NCBI GenBank assembly: GCA_018712405.1 | Contig: DVHB01000091.1 | Span: 1 to 33,686 of the forward strand | Direction of reading: 5' to 3' | Length of the DNA: 33,686 bases | From: Candidatus Coproplasma stercoripullorum | GTDB taxonomy: Bacteria; Bacillota; Clostridia; Christensenellales; Borkfalkiaceae | Shown: positions 1 through 8,123 of the stretch, in pieces | Layout of the letters: each line of letters begins with the position of its first letter | Numbering within the stretch: the stretch's first letter is position 1 | Program-made: the position numbers and the translations under genes | The notes under the pieces: generated by a model | The model's input: the letters and a program-made list of their open reading frames with translations, nothing else | Databases searched by the model: none | Told to the model about the DNA's origin: nothing

Positions 1-76
1 GGGAGTGTACAAAGACGTACATGACCGAAAACACCCGTAAGCGCGACACAGTATTACGACGCTTATATGAAGTTTG
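1..76. repeat. Dispersed intergenic repeat, copy A (truncated by window edge)
   Basis: 'gggag...gtacatgaccgaaaacacccgtaagcgcgacacagtattacgacgcttatatgaag' aligns by eye with 3407-3480 'ggag...gtaagtgactgagcacacccgtaacagcgacaatgtaatgcgacgcatatacaag'; directly 3' of nrdD. Confidence 0.7.
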
Positions 77-85
77 ACGGAGTAA

Positions 86-2212
86 TTAAAGATGCAGAAC
101 TCTTGCTTTGATTTCCTTGGTCTTACCCACATTCCAGAAGTTCTCGCCTAAGTAACCGCAGGTGCGGCGCGTTACGTTCATCTTGCGCTGATCCTTGTTG
201 TGGCAGACAGGGCACTCCCACTCGTAATTGTCGTTTATCATTATCTCGCCGTCGTAGCCGCAGACCTGGCAATAGTCGGACTTGGTGTTGAACTCGGCGT
301 ACTGGATATTGTCGTATATGAACTTTACGACGTCCTCCATGGCGGCAAGGTTGTTGCGCATGTTGGGTATCTCCACATACGATATCGCGCCGCCCGAAGA
401 TATCTTCTGGAACTGGCTCTCGAACTCGAACTTATGGAAAGCGTCGATGTGCTCGCGCACGTCCACATGGTAGGAGTTAGTGTAGTAACCCTTGTCGGTG
501 ACGTCCTTTATGGTGCCGAAACGCTCCTTGTCTATGCGCGCGAAGCGGTAGCACAGGCTCTCTGCAGGCGTGCCGTAGAGCGCGAAGCCGATGTTGGTCT
601 CCGCCTTCCACTTGTCGCAGTGGTCTCTCAGGCACTGCATTACCCTGAGCGCGAACGCCTGGCCCTTTTCGGTGGTGTGCGACTCGCCCGTCATCAGCTT
701 GGTCACCTCATACAGGCCTATATAGCCGAGGGATATCGAGGAGTAGCCGCCGAAGAGGTATTTATCTATCTTCTCGCCCTTGTCGAGGCGGGCGATGGCG
801 CCGTACTGCCAGTGTATGGGCGATACGTCGGACGATACGCCCATGAGCGCGTTGTGGCGGACCATGAGCGCGTCGAAGCAGAGCTGAAGCCTCTCCTCCA
901 TCAGATCCCAGAACTTCTTTTCATCGCCCCTCGCGAGAATGCCTATCTGGGGAAGGTTTATCGAAACAACGCCCTGGTTGAAGCGGCCTTCGAACTTATA
1001 GTTGCCGTTTTCGTCCTTCCAGGGGGCGAGGAAGGAGCGGCAGCCCATGGGCGAGAAAACGTTGCCCTCGTAATTTTCGCGCATCTTCTTCGCCGAGATA
1101 TAGTCGGGATAGAGGCGCTTTGAAGAGCACTTTACGGCCATTTTTGTGAGATAGTCGTACTTGCCGCCCTTTAAGCAGTTGTTCTCGTCAAGCACGTACA
1201 CGAGCTTGGGGAACGCGGGGGTGACGTATACGCCCACCTCGTTCTTGATGCCCTGGTAGCGCTGGCGGAGTATCTCCTCTATTATCATGGCGTTCTCTTC
1301 GATATAGGGATCGTCGGGCTTCAAATAGAGAAACAACGTTACAAACGGCGACTGTCCGTTTGTGGTCATCAATGTATTTATCTGATACTGTATGGTCTGA
1401 ACGCCGGCCTTGAGCTCGTCTTTCAAGCGCATGGCAACGAACTTATCCTTCTCTTCCCTGCTTATCGTATCGCCGAACTGCTCGTCGCACTGCTTCATGT
1501 ACTTTTCTTTCGTCTTGCGAAGGTACTTGCCGAGGTGCGCCATGTTCACCGACTGGCCGCCGTACTGCGAGGAGGCGACGGAGGCGATTATCTGGGTGAC
1601 TACCGTACAGGCTACCTGGAAAGATTTGGGGCTCTCGATCATCTTGCCGTTCATTACGGTGCCGTTATCGAGCATATCCTCGATATTGATGAGGCAGCAG
1701 TTGAATATGGGCTGAAGGAAATAGTCGGCGTCGTGGAAGTGGATGGCGCCCTCGTCGTGAGCCTTGGAGATATATTCGGGCAGGAGTATCCTGCGCGTCA
1801 GGTCCTTTGAAACTTCGCCCGCTATAAGATCGCGCTGGGTGGAGGCCGTGCGCGCGTTCTTGTTGGAGTTCTCCTCCATTACGTCCTTGTTGGCGTTGCG
1901 GATGAGCGAAAGTATGCTCTCGTCGGTGGTGTTGGCCTTCCTGACGAGCGCGCGCTCATAGCGGTAGAGAATGTACGACTTCATGAGGTTGTACTTCTGA
2001 AGCTCCATGAGCTTCTCCTCCACCATATCCTGTATATCCTCTACAAGAAGGCGTGCTCTGTGGCGGGAAGATATGTCGTCGACTATCTTCGTGATCTGCT
2101 CGTCGGTTATCCTGTCTTCAAAGTCCACAGACTGGTTGGCCTTCTGAATGGCGACGGCTATCTTGTTGCCGTCGAAATCGCACGTCGTGCCGTCCCTTTT
2201 TATAACTTTCAT
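86..2212 (-). CDS. nrdD: Anaerobic ribonucleoside-triphosphate reductase, glycyl-radical class III
   Basis: MKVIKRDGTTCDFDGNKI ATP-cone start with good SD (aggaggagattttcATG); C-terminal CxxC...CxxC zinc site and glycyl radical motif RRTCGYLGENFWN; ORF track start at 2332 is probably too long. Confidence 0.97.
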   Translation of the reverse strand: MKVIKRDGTTCDFDGNKIAVAIQKANQSVDFEDRITDEQITKIVDDISSRHRARLLVEDIQDMVEEKLMELQKYNLMKSYILYRYERALVRKANTTDESILSLIRNANKDVMEENSNKNARTASTQRDLIAGEVSKDLTRRILLPEYISKAHDEGAIHFHDADYFLQPIFNCCLINIEDMLDNGTVMNGKMIESPKSFQVACTVVTQIIASVASSQYGGQSVNMAHLGKYLRKTKEKYMKQCDEQFGDTISREEKDKFVAMRLKDELKAGVQTIQYQINTLMTTNGQSPFVTLFLYLKPDDPYIEENAMIIEEILRQRYQGIKNEVGVYVTPAFPKLVYVLDENNCLKGGKYDYLTKMAVKCSSKRLYPDYISAKKMRENYEGNVFSPMGCRSFLAPWKDENGNYKFEGRFNQGVVSINLPQIGILARGDEKKFWDLMEERLQLCFDALMVRHNALMGVSSDVSPIHWQYGAIARLDKGEKIDKYLFGGYSSISLGYIGLYEVTKLMTGESHTTEKGQAFALRVMQCLRDHCDKWKAETNIGFALYGTPAESLCYRFARIDKERFGTIKDVTDKGYYTNSYHVDVREHIDAFHKFEFESQFQKISSGGAISYVEIPNMRNNLAAMEDVVKFIYDNIQYAEFNTKSDYCQVCGYDGEIMINDNYEWECPVCHNKDQRKMNVTRRTCGYLGENFWNVGKTKEIKARVLHL

Positions 2213-2337
2213 GAAAATCTCCTCCTCAAGCGCGCCCTTACGCGCCACGGTAAAACTTACTTTATTTTCTGCCAACGCAGACGGACATGGCCGTCCCGCA
2301 ACAGCCGATCGCCCCTTATCTTCGGCGAACACTTACA

Positions 2338-2389
2338 TCATATCACACATATTGTGTTTTGTCAATACCCAAAACACAATATCTTGTAT
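2338..2389 (-). promoter_or_regulatory. Proximal nrdD promoter with a pair of NrdR-box-like sites
   Basis: Minus strand TTGACA-N16-TATGAT (2365-2338); two 16-mers resembling acaCWATATATWGtgt at 2343-2358 and 2374-2389, start-to-start 31 bp. Confidence 0.7.
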
Positions 2390-2502
2390 AAGAAAATATT
2401 ATAAAACTTGCAAACACGGCAAAACACGGCCTGCGTGGCCTCTTTAAGCCGCCCGGAAAGCGAAAAACAATGTACCCCGCCCCCGTTGCCGCAGTAAAAC
2501 CA

Positions 2503-2555
2503 AGTATATAACATATATAGTGCGTTGTCAAGCGGCTGTCCACTATATATTGTAT
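2503..2555 (-). promoter_or_regulatory. Distal promoter with a second pair of NrdR-box-like sites
   Basis: Minus strand TTGACA (2531-2526) N17 TATACT (2508-2503); box-like 16-mers at 2508-2523 (ataacatatatagtgc) and 2540-2555 (ccactatatattgtat), 32 bp apart. Confidence 0.6.
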
Positions 2556-2787
2556 GTTTTTTTGTAACAATGTACAAGCTGCACAAAGCCGGCCGTTTCG
2601 GCGCAAATCGGCGCGTTTGCGCGGGCACTGTTAATAAAAGGGTGTGCAATGTTGAAAACTTTTTGCAAAAGCGCGCATCTGACGGCGGACAACGATGTTA
2701 GTTTACAACAGCACAGAAAGAGCGCGCAGAATTCAGCCAGCCTGAACTCCGCGCGCCCGCACCGAAACAAACTCATATAAATGCCGT

Positions 2788-3231
2788 TCAAATAAATTCC
2801 GTAAGTTTTGAAATATCCAGTCCCCACTCGGGCACCCTGTTGCGGCGGATGTGCGCCGCGTTGGCCTCGCCTAAAGCAGCGCGGTATTCGGCGTAGGTAC
2901 AGTCATTCACCTTCATGAAATGTTCCTCGGCGGCGCGGATATCGCCCTTTAGCTGCGTACGGCCGATATGGATGACTGCGTGGCAGGCGGGGCAGACGGC
3001 GATTATATCTTTAAGCCGCTGAACGGCGTTTTTCTCGTCGTACTCCCACTGTTCGTGCGCTTCCAGCCGCTTCGACGGAGCGCCGCAGACCATGCACTTA
3101 CCGCCCGCACGGGCATACGCTTTTTTACGCAGGGCGTCCCACTGCCCTTTGGTTAAAAGACTGCGCAGGTTGGAATACCAGCAACTGTCGGGCACGAGCT
3201 CGAAATTGAGTTTATATTTTTTATTTTCCAT
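2788..3231 (-). CDS. HNH endonuclease-like protein
   Basis: CMVCG...HEQWEYDEKN...LKDIIAVCPACHAVIHIGR pattern: paired CxxC plus HNH-like His residues. Confidence 0.7.
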   Translation of the reverse strand: MENKKYKLNFELVPDSCWYSNLRSLLTKGQWDALRKKAYARAGGKCMVCGAPSKRLEAHEQWEYDEKNAVQRLKDIIAVCPACHAVIHIGRTQLKGDIRAAEEHFMKVNDCTYAEYRAALGEANAAHIRRNRVPEWGLDISKLTEFI

Positions 3232-3235
3232 AAAA

Positions 3236-3345
3236 TTACAATATTTAATTTAATTAATTTATTTTTAATTTAATTTAAATAATTAAATAATTAATTTATT
3301 TTAATTAAATAATTAATTTATTTTTTATTTAATTAAATTTATTTA
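3236..3345. repeat. About 110 bp almost pure A/T low-complexity tract of TTAATT/AATTAA words
   Basis: Direct reading: almost no G/C over the tract, between glpK and the HNH gene. Confidence 0.9.
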
Positions 3346-3351
3346 CTGAAC

Positions 3352-3483
3352 CCGCCTGCGGAGGCCTTGCAGATGCGAGCAGTACGCGGAGCTGGCGGAA
3401 GGTGCGAAGGAGCTTACTTAGGCGTAAGTGACTGAGCACACCCGTAACAGCGACAATGTAATGCGACGCATATACAAGGCCGT
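3352..3483. repeat. Dispersed intergenic repeat, copy B
   Basis: Shares 'cgagcagtacg...gagcttacttaggcgtaagtgac' with 9605-9661 and 'acacccgtaa..gcgaca.agta.t.cgacgc.tata' with 31-70; directly 3' of glpK. Confidence 0.8.
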
Positions 3484-3484
3484 A

Positions 3485-4960
3485 TCACACCTGCGATTTT
3501 TGCACCGCCCTGCGCCACCCTTCAAGCAGCGATCCGCGCCGCTCTGCGGACATTTTGGCAGAAAATACCCTGTCCACCTTTACATTCCCGCGCACCTCGT
3601 CAAGATTTTTCCAGAAACATGACGAAAGGCCCGCGATATATGCCGCACCCAGCGACGTCACCTCGGTATTTGCAGGGCGCACGACTTCACACCCCGAGAT
3701 ATCAGCCTGAAAGCCCATTAAAAAGTTGTTGGCGCTGGCGCCGCCGTCCACCGCGAGGCGGGAAAGAGTAACGCCCGAAGCCGCCTCCATTGCGCGCAGA
3801 ACGTCGTTCACGCGGTAGGCCATGCCCTCGAGCACGGCGCGCACTATATGCTCCTTTTTTGCGCCGCGCGTGATCCCGCTGAGTATCCCGCAGGCCGAGC
3901 CGTCCCAATAGGGCGCGCCCAACCCGTTGAAAGCGGGCACGAAATACATGCCCGCGCTGTCTTTCACCCTTTCGGCAAGCTCCTCGGTCTCCGCGGCGGA
4001 GGAGATAAGCCCGAGGCCGTCGCGCAGCCACTGCACGGCCGCGCCGCCGATAAATACCGAACCTTCGAGCGCGTAGTTCGGCCTGCCGTCAACGCACGCG
4101 GCGAGAGTAGTAAGAAGTCCGCTCTCCGTGCACGCCCTTTTGCCCGCGTTCATCAGCAAAAAGCAGCCCGTGCCGTAGGTATTTTTGGCCTCGCCTTCGT
4201 TTAAGCACAGATGACCGAAGAGCGCCGCCTGCTGGTCGCCCGCCACGCCCCGTATGGGTATGCCGCCGCCGAAAAAGCCATGTTCGGTCACTCCGAAGTC
4301 GCCGCCGCACGGCAAAACCTCGGGCAGCATGCAGCGGGGCACGCCGAAGAGCTCTAAAAGCTCGTCGTCCCACTCCAGCGTATGAATATTGAAGAGCATT
4401 GTGCGCGAGGCGTTGGTGTAGTCGGTGGCGAACACCGTGCCGCCCGTCAGCCGCCACACAAGCCAGGTATCCACCGTGCCGAACAGCAGCTCGCCCCTCT
4501 CCGCCCGTTGCCTGGCGCCGGGGACGTTTTTGAGTATCCACTCCAGCTTAGTGGCCGAAAAATACGGATCGGGAATGAGCCCCGTCTTTTTGCGTATGGT
4601 ACCGGTGAGGCCGAGCTCTTCAAGCTGCCTGCAGCGGCCGGCCGTGCGGCGGCACTGCCACACTATGGCGTTGCACACAGGGCGGCCCGTCTTTTTCTCC
4701 CACACTATCGCCGTTTCGCGCTGGTTGGTTATGCCCAGCGCGGCTATATCGGAGGCAGATGCGCCCGCAAGCTCCATGGCGCGCTGCACGGCGCGGAGAG
4801 ACGAGAAGAACAGCTCCTCGGCGTCGTGTTCCACAAGGCCGGGAGCGGGGTAAAACTGCTCTATCTCGCGCCCGTATGACGAAACTATCGCGCCCGATTT
4901 ATCGAAGAGCACGGCGCGGGTGCTCGTGGTGCCCTGGTCGAGGGCTATAATATATTTCAT
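3485..4960 (-). CDS. glpK: Glycerol kinase
   Basis: MKYIIALDQGTTSTRAVLFD N-terminus; GVAGDQQAALFG, GLGAPYWD, DGGASANNFLMGFQADI motifs of FGGY-family GlpK. Confidence 0.97.
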   Translation of the reverse strand: MKYIIALDQGTTSTRAVLFDKSGAIVSSYGREIEQFYPAPGLVEHDAEELFFSSLRAVQRAMELAGASASDIAALGITNQRETAIVWEKKTGRPVCNAIVWQCRRTAGRCRQLEELGLTGTIRKKTGLIPDPYFSATKLEWILKNVPGARQRAERGELLFGTVDTWLVWRLTGGTVFATDYTNASRTMLFNIHTLEWDDELLELFGVPRCMLPEVLPCGGDFGVTEHGFFGGGIPIRGVAGDQQAALFGHLCLNEGEAKNTYGTGCFLLMNAGKRACTESGLLTTLAACVDGRPNYALEGSVFIGGAAVQWLRDGLGLISSAAETEELAERVKDSAGMYFVPAFNGLGAPYWDGSACGILSGITRGAKKEHIVRAVLEGMAYRVNDVLRAMEAASGVTLSRLAVDGGASANNFLMGFQADISGCEVVRPANTEVTSLGAAYIAGLSSCFWKNLDEVRGNVKVDRVFSAKMSAERRGSLLEGWRRAVQKSQV

Positions 4961-5041
4961 CTTTCCCCCTTTCGGCGCTTCAGCGGGGTACCGTATTGTG
5001 CGCCATAACGTATTTTATACAGCCATATGGCAATATATAGT

Positions 5042-5070
5042 ATTATATAACGCGCCGCCGCCGTTGTCAA
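5042..5070 (-). promoter_or_regulatory. Putative sigma-A promoter for glpK
   Basis: Minus strand TTGACA-N17-TATAAT. Confidence 0.6.
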
Positions 5071-5321
5071 CGGGCAACAAAGTATGCCGCAAACACTTAC
5101 AAATAATTTACATTTCTCAAATCGAATTTTAACTGCGGAACAATAATATATGGGCGTTAAAAGGACGGCAAAGATGCCTCAGCCCGCCATACGGCGCACA
5201 AAAGGCAGAATTTTACAGCAAAAATAACGCAATTTTTGCAAAAATTTATGTTAACTTTATAAATGATTTATGAACGCTTTATAATCGCGGCGCATATTAG
5301 ATATGTAAAGAGGAGAGCATC

Positions 5322-6032
5322 ATGGACAATACATACGTTATAGGCGAAGGAGTTGAATCTTCTGCCGAAAGAGAAGACGGGCGCAGGCTGAAGGTCGTAA
5401 AGGCCAAAAGAGAGCGCAGGCCGCTGACCATATTCGGGTACGACGTGCGCTATTTTTTGGTGGGCATGATAGTGTTTTCATTTTTCGGCTTCTGCGCAGA
5501 GAACGCGGGCAGAATGGTGACAAAGCACATCTTCGACTGCCGTCACCAGCTGCTGCCCTTTTTAATGGCGTACGGCATAGCGCTGCTTGCCGTATACGTG
5601 CTGATGGGCACGCCCGACGAACTGCGGTTTTTCAACATACGCATATTCAAGAACATGACGCGCGGAAAGAGAGTGCTTTCGCACATCATCTACTTTGCCG
5701 TGATATTCCTGTTCATCATGGCGGGCGAGATAGCCGTGGGCATGCTGTATGAAAAGTGCGCAGGCGTGATCCTCTGGGACTACAGCGACATACCCACGCA
5801 CATAACGCGGTACACCAGCATTATAACCACCCTTTTATACGGCGGCGGCGTGTACCTTTTAATGGCGTTCGCGTTCAGGCCCATGATGAACCTTATTTCA
5901 AAGATGGGCACAAGGGCAGCCACGATCGTGGACTGCACGCTGGGCGCCGCCATAGTTTTGGACTTTTTGATAATGGTGATAATCACCTTTGTGACGGGCT
6001 CGGCGCCCAACTGGTGGTCGGTGGCGTGGTAA
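5322..6032 (+). CDS. Multi-pass membrane protein, possibly of the CmpB-like putative ABC transporter permease family (PF06541-like)
   Basis: SD agaggag before ATG; several hydrophobic segments; FFGFCAEN and LLYGGGVYLLMAFAFRPMM regions. Confidence 0.45.
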   Translation: MDNTYVIGEGVESSAEREDGRRLKVVKAKRERRPLTIFGYDVRYFLVGMIVFSFFGFCAENAGRMVTKHIFDCRHQLLPFLMAYGIALLAVYVLMGTPDELRFFNIRIFKNMTRGKRVLSHIIYFAVIFLFIMAGEIAVGMLYEKCAGVILWDYSDIPTHITRYTSIITTLLYGGGVYLLMAFAFRPMMNLISKMGTRAATIVDCTLGAAIVLDFLIMVIITFVTGSAPNWWSVAW

Positions 6033-6144
6033 AAATTAATCGCAGAAAATAAAAATAATTAAATAAATTAAATTAATTATATCTGTATTAATTTAAATAC
6101 ACATCTGCAATTTTTCTTCTTACTGTTTTATTCTCCTTATGTAT

Positions 6145-6186
6145 AAGCGGGGTGTGGTGCGCAGAACTGCGCACCACACCCCGCTT
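6145..6186. terminator. Very strong perfect hairpin, likely terminator for the 5322-6032 gene
   Basis: AAGCGGGGTGTGGTGCGCAG-AA-CTGCGCACCACACCCCGCTT followed by TT. Confidence 0.75.
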
Positions 6187-6210
6187 TTGTTGCAACCAGA
6201 AAACATCCCG

Positions 6211-6684
6211 TCAATATTTAGTAATAGTCCAATCCAGCCCCTCAATGGCGCTGCCTATCGCCGACGACAGCTCTTCATAGCTTTCGCAGTAATAGTATCT
6301 GCCGCCCACCTTAACGCAGAGCGTATTGATGAAGCTGCTGCCCCCGTCATTGAAATTAAAAGTTACATTGTAACTTGATTGCCCGGGATAGCCGGAATAT
6401 TCCTGCAATTCATATCTGGCATTTTTAAACAGCGAAGAAATAAAGGCTATATCGCTGCCGTCGGTAATGGTGCAGTCAACCTCTTCACCTTCGTCATAAT
6501 TAAAGAAATTAATATCAATACTTTTCACTTCTTTAGACGAAAAATCTGAAAAGCCGCTGAAATCATTCAGAGTTCTGTGCACATAGTTGCCTATCACACC
6601 GCCGAAGTACAGACCGAGCACCACTGCAACTATCACAATAGCCGCGGCTATGCCGCTTATTATTGCTATTTTCCTTTTTGTCAT
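6211..6684 (-). CDS. Small N-terminally membrane-anchored protein of unknown function
   Basis: MTKRKIAIISGIAAAIVIVAVVLGLYFGG TM anchor; starts 11 bp after the upstream gene ends. Confidence 0.75.
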   Translation of the reverse strand: MTKRKIAIISGIAAAIVIVAVVLGLYFGGVIGNYVHRTLNDFSGFSDFSSKEVKSIDINFFNYDEGEEVDCTITDGSDIAFISSLFKNARYELQEYSGYPGQSSYNVTFNFNDGGSSFINTLCVKVGGRYYYCESYEELSSAIGSAIEGLDWTITKY

Positions 6685-6695
6685 TTATAAACTCC

Positions 6696-7916
6696 TTAAT
6701 TGCTTATTATTAAATCTATTGCTTCGACCGACCTGTAAAAACCGTTGAAATCAATATATCTGCCGGCAGAACTTGTATCCCACCCGTCGCTGATTCTTAA
6801 ATAATAATACATTTCCGAATTAACGCGCCCGCTGTACGTATATTGATATTGATAGCTGTCATAGCCCAGAATAAGTACAGCATGATAAAAATTTTCTCCT
6901 GCTTGTGCTTTATATATTGCACTCAATAGTGGTCTACCGTCATTTATCACCCTTCTTACAGTAGTCCAAGAGGTTTCGCCATAATAAATCGGCTCGCAAT
7001 CATAGCCCTGATCCCCTATATAAAAAGTCATGCCGTTTATCGTCTTTGTTTCCCAGTCTCCATTCCAATCAAAAAAATCTATATAATCAATAATCGAAAT
7101 AAATGTTTCATATTTATCTTCAACAATTAAACCGGGATACATCTCCAGTGCATCATAATATAAACACAAATTTGTCAGCGCTGTAGCAACACATGTATCG
7201 TTAATTGTAACGCCTTCTCGCAATTCATACATCGAATTATAAACGTTACTTGAAGTAAATTGAATTAAATTACTTACGCCACTTTCTGTAACTCCATCAA
7301 CAAAAGCATGTGCACGTCTTATAATTTCACCACCTTCAGCAATCTCATTTCCCGACGTCTCAACATCAATTTCAAGCTCGTTCCAATTTAAAATCCCGTC
7401 ATAACCACTATCACCGGGATCCAAATCAAATGACGCTTTGAATTCACGCATCTCTGCCAAGTAAACCGCCTCACTGATATTATCACCATAAATATCTTTA
7501 AGTTGACCGTTATCATAATAGGCATAATTCAAAGTACCTGCATACATAATTTGCTCTTTATCATAGAATAAATTTATAAACTCACTCTGATCAAATCCAA
7601 ATTCATCTATGCGGTCAGCTCTGAAATCAAGTACTACATAATCAATAAAATCATCTCTATTTATTATAAGAATTTTTGCAGTCACATTACTTTCATCATC
7701 ATACAAATCGATAGAATCTTCCGCACTAACTTCTGAATAAGAAATTTCTCGAGCGTAATACTGCCCCAACATAAAATTCATGCCGGCCGATTCATAGTTA
7801 TCCGCATTATATGCATATGAAGCACTAACAATATTCGGAAAAAATAATATAAGCAAGATAACAACCATTAACAACGCCAAAACACTACGCTTTTCAATTT
7901 TTGAAAATTTCTTCAC
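6696..7916 (-). CDS. Secreted papain-fold (C39-like / streptopain-like) cysteine peptidase candidate
   Basis: Signal peptide-like N-terminus; C-terminal TCVATALTNLCLYY, FYHAVLILGYD and LRISDGWD match the Cys / His / Asp-Asn order of C39_2/C10-like domains; about 200 aa N-terminal region could be a propeptide. Confidence 0.65.
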   Translation of the reverse strand: MKKFSKIEKRSVLALLMVVILLILFFPNIVSASYAYNADNYESAGMNFMLGQYYAREISYSEVSAEDSIDLYDDESNVTAKILIINRDDFIDYVVLDFRADRIDEFGFDQSEFINLFYDKEQIMYAGTLNYAYYDNGQLKDIYGDNISEAVYLAEMREFKASFDLDPGDSGYDGILNWNELEIDVETSGNEIAEGGEIIRRAHAFVDGVTESGVSNLIQFTSSNVYNSMYELREGVTINDTCVATALTNLCLYYDALEMYPGLIVEDKYETFISIIDYIDFFDWNGDWETKTINGMTFYIGDQGYDCEPIYYGETSWTTVRRVINDGRPLLSAIYKAQAGENFYHAVLILGYDSYQYQYTYSGRVNSEMYYYLRISDGWDTSSAGRYIDFNGFYRSVEAIDLIISN

Positions 7917-7951
7917 AATTTTGTTCCTCCTTACTATTATTTACTAATTTT

Positions 7952-7979
7952 ATTATATCAGCTTTTTTATATTAGTCAA
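7952..7979 (-). promoter_or_regulatory. Sigma-A promoter for the 7916 gene
   Basis: Minus strand TTGACT-N16-TATAAT. Confidence 0.6.
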
Positions 7980-8091
7980 TATGCCCCCTGCTAAAAAAGT
8001 AAATAATGTAATAACGCAAATACACTATTACCGAAATTACATATGTTCTCCCAAAAATTTTCTATTTTATATTTACAACCAGGAAAGCAAA

Positions 8092-8112
8092 ACGGGCGGC
8101 AATGCCGCCCGT
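8092..8112 (-). terminator. Likely terminator of the GH4 gene
   Basis: ACGGGCGGC-att-GCCGCCCGT then TTT on the minus strand. Confidence 0.65.
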
Positions 8113-8123
8113 AAAATTATTTT

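Noticed and set aside
200-1123. 307-aa plus-strand ORF
   Set aside because: Antisense to nrdD; product of codon bias, Val/Ala/Leu-rich with no family resemblance.
2343-2827. Minus-strand ORFs of 87-95 aa upstream of nrdD
   Set aside because: They overlap the NrdR-box promoters and each other; composition is not protein-like.
2788-3231. HNH protein as part of a phage, HEARO/IscB or restriction system
   Set aside because: Isolated gene; no RuvC-like domain, methylase or phage genes adjacent.
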